In this document: piece after piece, positions 27,884-38,500 of the stretch | How the letters are laid out: each line of letters opens with the position of its first letter | Numbering within the stretch: position 1 is the stretch's first letter | Assembly: GCA_947252645.1 (NCBI GenBank) | Contig: CAMXWF010000013.1 | Location: 15,417-79,416, forward strand | Source: an uncultured Bacteroidia bacterium | GTDB lineage: Bacteria; Bacteroidota; Bacteroidia; Bacteroidales; CAJPTX01 | Direction of reading: 5' to 3' | DNA: 64,000 nucleotides | Position numbers and translations under genes: made by a program | The notes under the pieces: generated by a model | The model's database searches: none | Told to the model about the DNA's origin: nothing | What the model saw: only the letters and a program-made list of their open reading frames with translations

Positions 27884-29116
27884 CTACTGCGCAGGCTCGT
27901 ACACCCCCACAATGAGCGCATTGCGCGGATCGGTACGATAGATGGCAAACAGGAACGGGTGGTTGGCCAAGAAGGTCTTAGGTAGCCCCGGCGCCAGCAT
28001 GCAGCGCATGGCAATGGCCGTGGCGGCAGCAGCCTCGGTGGTGGTCTCGTTCACATCTACCCGCGTAGCCTGGATGACCTCGGAGATCGACAAACGCTCG
28101 GCATTGGTGGTCATCAGGGAGAAGTCAGCCTGGCTGCCCAGTGCCTCCTTAAGCCCCAAGCGACTGAGCGCAGGCGTGAGCTCAAGGTGCGAGGCAACAG
28201 AAAAGCGCGGCAACACTACCGTGGTCTCACACGGGGTAAGCGAGTCGAGCAGCTCATTGACCCCATGGGCCCCCAGCCCCTTCCAGTCGTAATGGTACCC
28301 ACGCTGGGCATCCACCTTGGGGAGCAGGATTAGCATACCGTAGTGAAAGTCTCGATAGGGCAGGGTGATGGCCTGAAAATGGGCATTCTCAGCGTAGGCA
28401 ATCTGCTCCTTCATCTGCATGAGGGGCACGCGCACAGTACCCTTGGTAGTGTAAAAGTCCCCCTCCACCGTCTGCGCCTTCGGGAAGGGGTAAAGCCACT
28501 CCCCCTTGAAGTAGAGCGCATTGGTCAGCACCAAGCGCATGCCCTGTACCCCCGCCGCATCCACCAGCTCAGGGATTAAGCCCTGGGTGTGGTCAAAGAC
28601 CCATGAGTTGATCGTCTTGGCCGCCTGCCCGGGATTGGCACTCAGCGGCACGGTCTTGGCTTGGGCGGCAAAAAGCGTGGCAAGCTGGTGGGCATACGCT
28701 GGATGCAGCGTAACGCCACCATCCGTCCAAACCGCATTGGCCACCATGAGGCTCTTCGCAGAGTCGCCACCGGCCCCCCTACGCATCAGCGCCACGTTCT
28801 CCTCCCTGTGGGCCATCTGGAGAAAGCTCTCCAACGCCTGCTTGGTATCGGTGGCCGAGCCAATCTCGGCCAACTCCAGGGCCGCCGCAAGACTATAGGG
28901 CGACACCACTACCCCCGATGCCCCTACTTGCTGCAGAAGCTCCAGCCCCACGCCCAGCGGCGTCCTACTCGAGCTAGAAGCCTTGGAAGGCCCCAAAGTC
29001 TGACTACTCTGCTCGTTCACCGTATTATTACTTTTTTTTGCACGCGACATCGCGCAGGAGCACACCCCTGCGGCCAGTAATACCCCTAGTAGCACCACGA
29101 TGATATGCCGTGACAT
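27884..29116 (-). CDS. Serpin (serine/cysteine protease inhibitor) lipoprotein
   Basis: 410 residues with a lipoprotein signal (VVLLGVLLAAGVCSC). The serpin fold is clear: VVSPYSLAAALELAEIGS, FKGEWLYPF, and a C-terminal HPFLFAIYR. The reactive-centre hinge VNETTTEAAAATAIA is of the inhibitory type (Ala-rich P12-P9, Thr at P14). Counting from the hinge puts P1-P1' at about Met-Leu in AMRCMLAP, with Arg and Cys just before. It would trap serine or papain-like cysteine proteases at the cell surface or in the periplasm, as described for miropin of Tannerella. Monocistronic by position. Confidence 0.92.
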   Translation of the reverse strand: MSRHIIVVLLGVLLAAGVCSCAMSRAKKSNNTVNEQSSQTLGPSKASSSSRTPLGVGLELLQQVGASGVVVSPYSLAAALELAEIGSATDTKQALESFLQMAHREENVALMRRGAGGDSAKSLMVANAVWTDGGVTLHPAYAHQLATLFAAQAKTVPLSANPGQAAKTINSWVFDHTQGLIPELVDAAGVQGMRLVLTNALYFKGEWLYPFPKAQTVEGDFYTTKGTVRVPLMQMKEQIAYAENAHFQAITLPYRDFHYGMLILLPKVDAQRGYHYDWKGLGAHGVNELLDSLTPCETTVVLPRFSVASHLELTPALSRLGLKEALGSQADFSLMTTNAERLSISEVIQATRVDVNETTTEAAAATAIAMRCMLAPGLPKTFLANHPFLFAIYRTDPRNALIVGVYEPAQ

Positions 29117-29347
29117 TGTTACTCCTCTTTTCTATATCGTACCCAGAACAACCATTAGTCTCCAACCATCAGCCCCTTTGCGCCGTATAGCTGTGGTGCA
29201 ACGCCACGCACGCCCTCCCGTTCCAGCAACCGCCCAGCGGCCTGCACACCCCAAAGCTGACACCCCGAATGAGACCATGCAAATATTATTCCATTCCATG
29301 CGCCCACAGCGCAACGCCAGGGACACCATGGGGCAGGGAGAGCCACA

Positions 29348-31062
29348 CTAGAACTCCAGGCCGAAATCCCGGAAGAGCTCATCGGCCGCTCCATTGTCGC
29401 GACGAAGGGCCTTGATGAAGGCTTCACTATCATCGCGGGTGCCTACCAGCCGCTTGGCCTTCTCGGCCTCGGCCTCCCGCTGCCCCTGCTCGCTCAGCTG
29501 GAAGTCCAAAGCAAAATCCGGTACCGCAAACACCTTCTGCATATGCCCTGCCACCGTGGGGGCAAAGCCACGGCACTGGTTGAGGGCATCGTTTGAGGAG
29601 AAGATCACCTGAGCCCCTGCGGGCGGCACGAAGGCAATAGTTCCACTCCCCATGGCCTTGTAGAGCAACGGGGAGCGATTGACCAACGAATCCCTAAGGG
29701 CTGCCCACGCCTGCTGCAGGCCATCCTGGGAAAGCTGTAGGCGCTGCACAGCCCGACGGGGATTCCCCGTGCGCCTCCCCTGCGCCATGGCAGTCATCGA
29801 TAGACTATGCTGCTGCACGCCTGCAGGCACACGCTGCAGCTGGGGAGAGACCCCCTTGTCCCCAGGTGTCGACGCCCCCGGCTCCGCCTTAGACAACAGC
29901 GCGGGATGCACCGGCGTAGCCAGCGGAGCACAATACCACTGCCTGTCGATTAGGACTTTAGGCCTAGCTCCTCGGGTAGCTGGCATAGCGTAATGAGTAG
30001 CACTTCCACCAGCAAGCGCGCATTGGCCGCCGTACGGTAGGTAGCCGCAGCCTCCGTGAGCAGCGACAGGCTGCGAACCAATAGCCGGGCATCGATCCGC
30101 TGGGCGGCATCCCGATACTTCGCGGCAAAGCTCTCGCCCACCTCGAGAATGGCACACGTCTGCTCATCGGAGGCCAAGAGCTCATTGCGCACATGCTCAC
30201 TCAGCCCCAGGAGGAACTGATAGAGGTCGAAGCCCTTGGCTACCACCTCATCGAGCAGCAGCAGTGCCGCCTTGTAGTCCCCCTGGACCACGATGTCCAG
30301 TAGCTTGAAGTAGAGATTGTAATCTAGCACATTGAGCGCCCGGAGGGTGCTCTCGTAGGTCAGCTGACCCTGGGAGAAGCTCACCACTTGGTCAAAGGCC
30401 GAGAGGGCATCGCGCATGGCCCCATCGGCCCGCAGCGCAATCAGATTGAGGGCCTCCTTCTCACATGTCACCCCCTCCTTGTCAGCTATCTGCTGAAGGA
30501 ACTCAATGGTGTCGTCCACCCGGATGCGGTGGAAATCAAAGATCTGGCAGCGCGAAAGAATGGTGGGCAAGATCTTATGCTTCTCCGTGGTGGCCAAGAT
30601 AAAGATGGCGTAGTCGGGCGGCTCCTCGAGGGTCTTGAGGAAGGCATTGAACGCTGCCTGGGAGAGCATGTGGACCTCATCAATAATAAAAACGCTGTAC
30701 CGCCCCCCCATGGGCTGCGTCTGCACCTGCTCAATGAGAGCCCGGATGTCATCCACCGAGTTGTTCGAGGCGGCATCGAGTTCATGCACATTGAACGAGC
30801 GCCCGGCAAGAAACTGCTTGCAGCTATCGCACTCATCGCACGCCTCCAGCTCCGGGGTCAGATGCTGGCAATTGATGGTCCTGGCGAAGATACGAGCACA
30901 GGTGGTCTTCCCCACCCCGCGGGGGCCACAGAACAGGTAGGCGTGGGCCAGCTGCTGGCGAGCAACGGCCTGCTGGAGCGTAGTAGTGACCACCCGCTGC
31001 CCCACCACGCTGCTAAAATGCGCCGGCCTATACTTCCGGGCCGAGACCACAAAATTACTCAC
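29348..31062 (-). CDS. dnaX: DNA polymerase III subunit gamma/tau, reading frame shifted (-1) at the domain III/IV junction
   Basis: The first frame (31062-29950, start GTG giving MSNFVVSARKYRPAHF) encodes ~370 residues of AAA+ clamp-loader domains I-III: GPRGVGKTTCARIFA (Walker A), the four-cysteine zinc module CDECDSC, FIIDEVHMLSQAAF (Walker B) and ILSRCQIFDFHRI (sensor 1). It stops at GLKS. The -1 frame, from about 29956 to 29348, encodes ~200 more residues ending in ELFRDFGLEF, like tau C-termini of Bacteroidetes. Joined, they give a ~570-residue tau. Whether this is programmed frameshifting, a mutation or a sequence error is open. The gene loads the beta clamp and links polymerases in replication. 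Confidence 0.88.
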
Positions 31063-31144
31063 CTGTGTTGCCAAGAGCTCTCTCCTACCCTATTGCTTTA
31101 CTACCCACCGCCTGGACACCCCTGCGCCAGGCCCCATGCCCACG

Positions 31145-33421
31145 CTAGAACAAATCGACCGAAATCTGCTGGATAAAGGCCGTGTAGCTTACCTTACGCC
31201 CTACGCGGGCCTCACTGAGCAGCATCAGCACGCTATTATCCTCCCCGGCCGAGTTTCGCATCTGCACCTCGCGCCGCTCCCCCACGATCTTCTCACCCTC
31301 GGGGTCGAGGTAGCGCTTCAGGAAATCATCGCTCTGCAGAGGCAGCAAATCATCGGGGAAGAGCAGGCGTACATTCTGCCCCAGCACCTCCGACCGCTCG
31401 ATGCCAAAAAGTTCCTCGGCAGCCTTGTTGAAAAACTCCACCACGCCGTCCTGGTCCGTAGTGATGATGGCGTCGAGGAAGCCCTCGAGGGTCTTTTCAT
31501 TGCGGATTTGGACCTTCTCGATCTCCTTGAACTGGTTCTTCACCTCCTCGCGGGCCTCGCGGAGCTTACGATTGAGCTGTAGTTCGTTTTGACGCAGCTG
31601 CTCCTCCTGCTGCTTCATCTGCTCATTCTGTCGCTTCAACTCTATCTCCATGAGCTTCTCGCGGGTCATGTCGTTGGCTATGAGGATAAGCTTGGAGATG
31701 TCGCCATACATGTCGTTGACCGTAGCGATGGTCACCCGGAGCCAGCAATCCTCCCCGGCCTTGGTGAGGACGCGGATCACCCCCTTGAAGGCCTCGCCCT
31801 GGCCCACCGTGTCGATGATATGCTCTAGGTTACGCTGCTCCATCTTCGGCACGATGTCGGAGAGCGGCTTGCGCAAGATCTCTTCGCGCGCATAGCCCAC
31901 CGTGTCGAGGAACTGCTGGTTCACATCGGTCACATCGCCCAGGGGAGAGATTTCCACCTTGAGGCTCATGCGGTTCAAGGCCTCAATCTGACCCTGCCAA
32001 TCGAGGTTTTGCTTCTTGTCACGGGTGGTGTCAATGGCCAGGAAGAGAATGCGATCCTCGTGTTCTTCGTGGCCTGGCAGCCGCGTGTAGGTGGCTATGG
32101 TCCACAGATCCTTGCCAGTGCGGGTGACGTGTTTCATATCCCCCTCGAAGGGCGTATCGCGCTGCACGAGGTCGTCCCAAATGTGCGCAAAAGTCTCGCG
32201 ATCCTTGGGGCTGATGAAGAGGGAGATGTGCTTACCCTTGACCTGCGACTGCGATTCGTACTCGAGCTTCTGGAGGAACTTCTCGTTGGCATAGAGCAGG
32301 ATGCCATGCATATCGTATTCGGCCCGGATGAGGGTGTGGTTCACCGAGTTAGTAAAACTGATGAAAGTTTCGTTCTGGCGGGCAGCCTCCTCCTGGGTGG
32401 CTTGCAGCTCCTCCATGTTTTGGCGCATCTGCTCCTCCTGCTCGGCGAGCACCTTGGCCTGTTTCCGCGTATCGGCCAAGAGCTCGGTGGTGCGCATATT
32501 GATGCGCTTGCTCGAGAGCGTGGAGGCAATGGATGCGGCCACCTTCTCGATGAAGGTCACCACGTGGGGTGCGAAAGGTGCGAAGGCCGCCAGCTCCAGG
32601 ACGGCGAAGATCGCCTCGTCCTGTTTGACGGGCACGAGCAGCAGGTTCTGCGGGGTGGCCTGGCCCAGCCCCGAGGTGATCTGCAGGTAGCCATCAGGCA
32701 CATGGTCCAAATGCGTGGTGACCCCTTCCAGGGCACAGGCGCCCACCAGCCCATCGCCCCACTCCAGACGCTGCTGGCTGAACTTCTTCCGGTCGTATGC
32801 GTAGCAGGCCAGCAGGGAAAAGTACTTGGTCCCCGTAGCGGCATCGTCCTCCACCAAGTAGAAGCCACACTGATTCGCGTCCACGTAGCGCACCAGCTGG
32901 CTAATAAGCAGATAGGCCAGATCCTGTAGTGACTTGGTATCGGTACGCAAGATCTCCCCGAACTTTGCCAGCCCCTCGGCCGTCCAGTTGCGGCGAGCAT
33001 CCTCCTGGCGACGCGTCTGCTCCTCCTGGCGACTCACCGCGATGGCCCGCTGCAGCTCCACCAGCGCATTGCCCAGCGTGTCGCCCTTGCGCGGCGTGTA
33101 GTCCACGGCCTTGCCGACTCCGATATCGTGCACATAGCTCAGCAGCTGCTCGTTGCGCTGCTGCATCTCATACTGCTCCGAGGCCACCGTGGCATCCAAG
33201 CGGGCCAAACGACGGCTAACGAGCCAAAACACCACCCCCAAGATCACGGGCAGCAGATCGACCGCATAGAACAACGGATAGAGACGATGGAAACGCACCA
33301 GAACGGCCCAAGAAATCAGCTCCCGCTCCACCAGAAGCTGCAGCATATAGGCCGAAACTGCTATCAGCACGCCACACAGCACGCCGGCCGCAGTGCGACG
33401 CCACACAAATAACCTATCCAC
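31145..33421 (-). CDS. Membrane GAF/PAS sensor protein without a kinase domain
   Basis: 758 residues from a GTG start. Two N-terminal membrane helices (AGVLCGVLIAVSAYMLQLL and the LPVILGVVFWLV segment) precede a coiled coil, a GAF domain (~170-330), another coiled coil, and three PAS-type modules (~365-470, ~480-600, ~640-745). The third includes AIITTDQDGVVEFFNKAAEE and RSEVLGQNVRLLFP. No histidine kinase, GGDEF or methyl-acceptor domain follows. It probably senses redox, ligand or light-like cues and acts by protein contact. A -7 box lies upstream. Confidence 0.85.
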   Translation of the reverse strand: MDRLFVWRRTAAGVLCGVLIAVSAYMLQLLVERELISWAVLVRFHRLYPLFYAVDLLPVILGVVFWLVSRRLARLDATVASEQYEMQQRNEQLLSYVHDIGVGKAVDYTPRKGDTLGNALVELQRAIAVSRQEEQTRRQEDARRNWTAEGLAKFGEILRTDTKSLQDLAYLLISQLVRYVDANQCGFYLVEDDAATGTKYFSLLACYAYDRKKFSQQRLEWGDGLVGACALEGVTTHLDHVPDGYLQITSGLGQATPQNLLLVPVKQDEAIFAVLELAAFAPFAPHVVTFIEKVAASIASTLSSKRINMRTTELLADTRKQAKVLAEQEEQMRQNMEELQATQEEAARQNETFISFTNSVNHTLIRAEYDMHGILLYANEKFLQKLEYESQSQVKGKHISLFISPKDRETFAHIWDDLVQRDTPFEGDMKHVTRTGKDLWTIATYTRLPGHEEHEDRILFLAIDTTRDKKQNLDWQGQIEALNRMSLKVEISPLGDVTDVNQQFLDTVGYAREEILRKPLSDIVPKMEQRNLEHIIDTVGQGEAFKGVIRVLTKAGEDCWLRVTIATVNDMYGDISKLILIANDMTREKLMEIELKRQNEQMKQQEEQLRQNELQLNRKLREAREEVKNQFKEIEKVQIRNEKTLEGFLDAIITTDQDGVVEFFNKAAEELFGIERSEVLGQNVRLLFPDDLLPLQSDDFLKRYLDPEGEKIVGERREVQMRNSAGEDNSVLMLLSEARVGRKVSYTAFIQQISVDLF

Positions 33422-33449
33422 GAACTGCGCCTCCTAGTTCATCCACTCC

Positions 33450-33457
33450 CAAAGGTA
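33450..33457 (-). promoter_or_regulatory. -7 box (TACCTTTG) of the GAF/PAS gene
   Basis: Exact TAnnTTTG on the minus strand 28 bp before the GTG start; no -33 TTTG seen. Confidence 0.5.
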
Positions 33458-33567
33458 GCACTTTTTCCCGTGGGCAGAGCCCAGCACCCCCACCCTGCTC
33501 ACTCCGTCTGCCCGCAATTCGAGGCCATGGGGCTCCTCTGCGCCACGGATTCCAACCCAGCCAACAC

Positions 33568-34782
33568 CTACACCAACGCCACATTGGAAGCTATGGGGGT
33601 CACCGTACTATCCTTCAGGCGCCCCTCCAGGAGCCCAGGGCCCTGTAGGAGATTGATCCCTGGTCGCTTCCCCGCCTCTATTGCGCCCAGCTCAGTAAAG
33701 CCCAAGGCTTGGGCCCCGTTGTAGGTGGCCCACCGAACCAACACTTCGAGTGGTAATTGCGTATATTGGCGCTGGATGAGCTTGAGCTGATCGAGGATGG
33801 AGAGCGAGGGGGAGGAGGAGAGGCTATCGGTGCCTATGGCCACGCGGATGCCGCTCTGGTAAAGGCCCTCGATGTCGGCCAGACGGCCCTCCATGAAAAG
33901 GTTGCTCGCCGGGCAAAGGACAACCGACACCCCGGGGCAGCTCTCACGCAGGCGGGCCATCTCCTCACGGGTCAAGCGCACGCAATGCACCAGCAGAATC
34001 AGCTTTCCCAAAGCCCCAAAATGCTCCACCCAGTCCATGAACTCCGCCCAGCTGGGCAGATCAACCGGCCTATGCCAGTCCTCGCGGTAGAGGCGCTCCA
34101 TCTCTCCGCGCCCTGTGCGCATGTACTCGTACTCCTGGCCCGTTTCAGCAAAGTGAAACGAGAAGATGCGCCCCTGCTCCAGGAAGGGATTCATCAGCTC
34201 AATAAGACGCCGCCCCACCGAGTAGGGCGCATGGGGGGTAAGGTAGGAATCGGCAATGCCCGCCGCCCTGAACTGCTCGAGCACCTGCTTGCCCACCGCG
34301 AAAGCTTTTTCGCCCAGCTCCCTGTTGGCCCCAAACATCTCGATGAAAGAGACAGACCGGAAGGTCTCACTCTTCTTGAACCCCACGGTGTCGGCCTGGT
34401 TGCAAATATCGCCATAGGCCACAATACCCTCCCGACGAAACGTGTCGTAGGCCTTCGCCAAGGCATTCTGGATGATGGTATCGTTGACCTCAATGCGCAG
34501 CGAGTCGATCTGCTTGAGGAAAGCCACCATGGATCCCCCGGGCACGAACACCTGATCGAAAAAGGAGAGCTCCAGGTGCGTATGCGCATTGACGAATCCC
34601 GGGATCAAAACCCCATTGTAGAACTCCACCTCGGGGAGCTCGGGCCCGTGGGTCTCGAGCTGGAACACCCGGGCAACGGTGCCATCGGGCATCAGCTCTA
34701 CCCCGCCCCGCGGAATGGGCTGTCCTACGTTCGTATAGAGCCACTGGGCGGCTACGCACCGGGGTCTATTGGTCTGCTTCAT
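33568..34782 (-). CDS. Amidohydrolase family protein (TrzA/ATZ, aminohydrolase type)
   Basis: 404 residues. Metal-dependent hydrolase motifs in order: GFVNAHTHLELSFF (HxH), HAPYSVG, FHFAETGQE (His), and GTDSLSSSPSLS (Asp). The set matches the chlorohydrolase / S-adenosylhomocysteine-methylthioadenosine deaminase group. Cytoplasmic. The exact substrate is not clear, though a deaminated nucleoside or related compound fits. It overlaps the DUF4296 gene by 17 bp, so the two are translationally coupled. Confidence 0.88.
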   Translation of the reverse strand: MKQTNRPRCVAAQWLYTNVGQPIPRGGVELMPDGTVARVFQLETHGPELPEVEFYNGVLIPGFVNAHTHLELSFFDQVFVPGGSMVAFLKQIDSLRIEVNDTIIQNALAKAYDTFRREGIVAYGDICNQADTVGFKKSETFRSVSFIEMFGANRELGEKAFAVGKQVLEQFRAAGIADSYLTPHAPYSVGRRLIELMNPFLEQGRIFSFHFAETGQEYEYMRTGRGEMERLYREDWHRPVDLPSWAEFMDWVEHFGALGKLILLVHCVRLTREEMARLRESCPGVSVVLCPASNLFMEGRLADIEGLYQSGIRVAIGTDSLSSSPSLSILDQLKLIQRQYTQLPLEVLVRWATYNGAQALGFTELGAIEAGKRPGINLLQGPGLLEGRLKDSTVTPIASNVALV

Positions 34783-35158
34783 CGATCATCTCCCCATTTT
34801 GTACACTATCAGCGAGAGCCTGCTGCTGCACTTGCAAGCGCGTAATCACATCGCCCAGCAAGGCATCGTACGCCCCACGCCGCGTAAGGTAGAACTCCAT
34901 GGCACTATCCAGCAGCGCCGGGGTCAGGCCATATCGAGCCAACACCTCCTGGTAGGGAGCCAGCTGCCCCCCATGAACCAGGCTGGCCAGCGAATCGCAA
35001 TCGTCCACCAGGGCATCGACCAAGTACATATCGGCCAGCACGGCCACCATGGTCTCGCGCGGCACGGGCGGCCGCTCGCCGCACCCCACCATAAGCCAAA
35101 GCCCCACGGCCACGGCCAATGATCGCCAAGCCACCCCAACGCCCGATCTGCTACGCAT
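34766..35158 (-). CDS. DUF4296 family lipoprotein
   Basis: 130 residues with a lipoprotein signal (VGLWLMVGC). The start of the mature part, PVPRETMVAVLADMYLVDAL, and the later LDSAMEFYL are the helical DUF4296 pattern. Role unknown; located in the periplasm or outer membrane. The stop codon lies inside the amidohydrolase start region. A near-match -7 box (TAACTTCG at 35190-35197, minus strand) is 32 bp upstream. Confidence 0.82.
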   Translation of the reverse strand: MRSRSGVGVAWRSLAVAVGLWLMVGCGERPPVPRETMVAVLADMYLVDALVDDCDSLASLVHGGQLAPYQEVLARYGLTPALLDSAMEFYLTRRGAYDALLGDVITRLQVQQQALADSVQNGEMIDEADQ

Positions 35159-35401
35159 CTTTGCGCACCCCTACTCTCGCTACCAAGGGCGAAGTTAGCG
35201 AAGATAATCTAAACACAGGCCAGCACCCCCCCCAGCCCCCAGGCCTGCAATGGGCCCCCATTTCCGTGTACGCACAACGGAGCATCGAGGATGCCATGGC
35301 AGGTCAAAGCAGAACAGGCCACGGCGCCAGGGGGAGCGCAAAATGGGCTTTTAGGCCCCCACCGCCGCAGTGGCTCTATCGGGGTGATTTCTCGACCACC
35401 A

Positions 35402-35459
35402 CCGTACCAACGCCGCTATAGCTTCGCTAAAAAAGCCTAAAAGAGCGGCGTTGGTACGG
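35402..35459. repeat. Perfect 16-bp inverted repeat
   Basis: CCGTACCAACGCCGCT at 35402-35417 is exactly complementary to 35444-35459 across a 26-nt spacer. There is no T-tract after either arm, so it is not a standard terminator. It could be an RNA hairpin, an operator or the ends of a lost element. Confidence 0.85.
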
Positions 35460-35484
35460 AGAAGGTGCGGAGTTGAAAGGTATG

Positions 35485-35515
35485 AAAAAAGGGGAGCCTC
35501 TTGCGAGGTCTCCCC
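35485..35515 (-). terminator. Rho-independent terminator of the giant subtilisin gene
   Basis: On the minus strand the stem GGGGAG(A)CCTC-GCAA-GAGGCTCCCC is followed by six T. It ends 24 bp downstream of the stop codon at 35539. Confidence 0.9.
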
Positions 35516-35538
35516 TGGAATGGCAGAATAGCTACCCT

Positions 35539-38500
35539 CTACCTACGTATTGCGCTCAGGGTACGGAAGTGCCCTTCGTGATCCCGTAGGCGGAAGAGGT
35601 AGAGACCCTGAGGCAAAGCCTGGGTGTCGAGCGTGAGGGTTTCAGCTCCGTTGTGCTTGATGGTGCGCACCACGACACCCGTGGCCGAGACGATGGTCAG
35701 TTCCTGCATCGAGGCCACGTTGACCAGCTGACACCGCTCGGCAAACGGATTGGGCTGCAGGGCGGCTTGGGCCAACAACGCGCTCTCCACCGGCGTAGAC
35801 TTCTGGCTGAACATGATGGGCAGCTCGGTATTGCCGGTGACCGTGAGCTTACCGCGGATGGACTGGCCATCGGGGGCTGTCACGGTGTAGCTGTAGGAGC
35901 CCGCAGGGAGCGTGAAGCTCGCCTGGCCAGCGGCATCGGTGGTCTGCTCGTCGCTTGACTCCGCAATCTTGACCTTGGCGTCTCTGAGAGCCTTGCCATC
36001 GAGCGTAACCCGGAAGGCCAGGGTCACCTTACCAGGCGCAGGGGGTGTAGCCTTCTTGAAGGCTATCTCCACCTTCTGCCCGTCGTCCGTCACCTCCACA
36101 GAGCCACTCTGGACAGGGTAGCCCTCCAGGGCGCAGCTATAGGCGAGCGTACCGGCCACGGTGGCATAGGTCAGCAGACCCTGCGCATCGGTGGTGAGAG
36201 CCTGGCCCCCGATGATGACCGTAGCCTGGCTGGCAGGTTGGCCGTCTAGGGTCACGGAGAAGAGAACGCTCAGGGCCTGCTTGAGCTGTAGGGTGAGCTC
36301 CTTGTCGCCGTCGATAGTCACCCTAGCTGCGGGCGAGGTGCGCTGGTCGAGCGAGGCCTGGCAATCGTAGTCCACGCCGTAGATGAGGTCGGGCACCAGG
36401 GCCACGCCCTTATCGTTGGTGAACACCACGGGCTGCGCCCCCACGGAGACGGCTACCTTTTCCACAGGCTGATTCTGGGCATCCACCACCGTCACGGTGA
36501 GCTTGTGGCGCTCACGCTGCAGGTTCAAGGTTAGCGTTGTGTCTTTTTTCGCGGTGAAGGTCTCCTCTATAGGGATATAGTGGTCGGCCTGCACCGTGAG
36601 GCTATGCTCCCCGGGAGCTTGGTTTTTCCAGGCGATCGAGCCCTTCACGTTGGGCTCATCGCCGTTGAGCAAGGCCTTGGCCGATGCGACGGGCTGTCCG
36701 GAGAGCTCGTCGAGGAGCGTGAGCGACACCGACACCGCGGGCGCAATGGCCACCTTGATGGGCAGGTCGGTTTCGTCGACGGTGTAGGCCTCGTTGACCA
36801 CATCGCCATAGCCCTTCAGGGAGACCATGTAGGAGACCTCGTCGCCCTGCTTGTATCCGCCCTCAAAGACAGCCCGCCCGTCTTTATCGGTCTTGACGGA
36901 GCGCTCCTGGCCGTCCTGCGTCTTCACCGAGACCGTGGCCCCTGGGTAGAGGGTGGGGAAGTCGGAATCGGGGTCGTTGAGGACGATGAAGGCGAGGGAG
37001 AGATCCTTGAGCTTGAAGGAGGCCACGTGGTGGGCATTTTCCTCCGCCTTATCGTTGCGGACCGCCAGCTGGTGGTTATCTTCCCACTGGTCGAACTCGT
37101 AACCGGGATCGGGCACGGCGATCACCGCAGCGGCCGTGGAGCCCTTGGGTACCTGCTGGAAAGTGGGGCCCTCCAGGATGCCGTGCTCCTTGGCCTCGTA
37201 GGTGAGGGTCACCAGATCGCCATCGGGCTTAGGCGCAAAGTGCGCCGTGACGTTGGTATAGCCCTTGTCGGTGCGGGGGTTCTCGGTAGAGCCGTCGGAC
37301 CACTTCTGGAAGAAGTAGCCATCGTTGGCCTTGGCCTCTACTGGCTTGGAGGCAGTGCCCTCGACCTCCTCCTGTCGGAGTTCAGCAAGGGATTTGCCGT
37401 CGCAGAGTAGCTTGCCGTTATCGCCCGCCCGGTAGAAGCGGTCGACCTTGAGGCCCGCGGCAGCCGTAGTAATGCTGACGTTGTCCACCAGGATCTCGAC
37501 ATCTTTCCCTGAAGCGTTATCATGCTCGACATACCAGGCGAACTGGACCATGGCTTTGCCAGCGAGCTTGCTCTTGTCGAGCGAGATAGGCTCGGCGGCG
37601 GAGCGGTTGCCTGCGTATTGGAGCAGCTGATTCCAGGGTTCTGCCTCGCCGAAGCGATAGCTGAGAGTCACTGGCTTGCTGACCCCGTTGCTGATCGCGA
37701 GGTCGGCTTGCAGCTGCAGGTCGGCATCGGTGCGTCCCTCCAGGGAGAACCACGGCGTGAGCAGGGAGGCCTTCACCACGGAGAGCGGGAGGTTCTTGCC
37801 ATAGGTCGGGAACGCCCCGTAGTAGTTGCGCCTGATGGGCTCCTGGTCGGTGTCGGAGACGTAGAAGATGAAGCCTTCGCCCTGATCGTCTTTGCCATGG
37901 CTCCAGTAGCTGGGGGCCGTGGACTGGTTGTCGAAGTCCTCCTTGTAGGGGAGGTTGTAGGGCTTCATGAAGATGGCCTGCACCGCGACATCCTGGGTGA
38001 GCTTGGTGTCGGTACGTGTTTGCTCGAGTAGCCCGTCGGACCATTGGACGAAGGCGTAGCCCGGGTCGGCCTCGACGGTGACCTCTTGGGCATCGGCCCC
38101 ATAGGCCACGTTTTGCTCAGCCAGACTCCCGCTGGCCAGCTTCCCGCCCTCGGTGACGGTGTAGTTGGCCTTGAGCGTCATGGGCTCGAAGGAGGCGGTG
38201 ATGGTCTGATCTTGCTCCGCCTTATCGGACCGGATGGCGAGGTCTTTCGGATCGACATCCCACTCCTTGAACCTGTAGCCCTTGTCGGGCACAGCGACCA
38301 CGGAGGAGGTCATCGTCCCCTTAGGCCGAGGTTGGGTCGCTATGCCCACGATGGAGCCGTTTGGCCCGGCCTTGTAGGTGATAGTAACCTCGCACTTGGC
38401 CAGCGTGTACTCCTTGCTCACGTTGGCATCTTTCACCGTGATGGTTTCGGTTTGCTGGAGGTAGCCCTCGCAGCTTACCGTCAGAACGACCTCTTGCTCC

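Larger units (their letters stand above)
35159..35538. other. Intergenic region with a 16-bp perfect inverted repeat and a terminator
   Basis: 380 bp between the end of the giant subtilisin gene and the DUF4296 gene, both on the minus strand. It contains the terminator at 35485-35515 and the inverted repeat at 35402-35459. No gene is credible here. Confidence 0.7.

Noticed and set aside
29966..30157. Separate gene starting at 30157 in the -1 frame of dnaX
   Set aside because: The part overlapping dnaX is a Gly/Arg-rich shadow; only the section after about 29960 looks like DnaX tau.
33757..34845. 362-codon plus-strand open frame
   Set aside because: It is antisense to the amidohydrolase, which has clear catalytic motifs; the antisense product has none.
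36580..37410. 276-codon plus-strand open frame and other long frames inside 35.5-45.5 kb
   Set aside because: Low-complexity Gly/Val/Leu antisense frames of the giant GC-rich gene.
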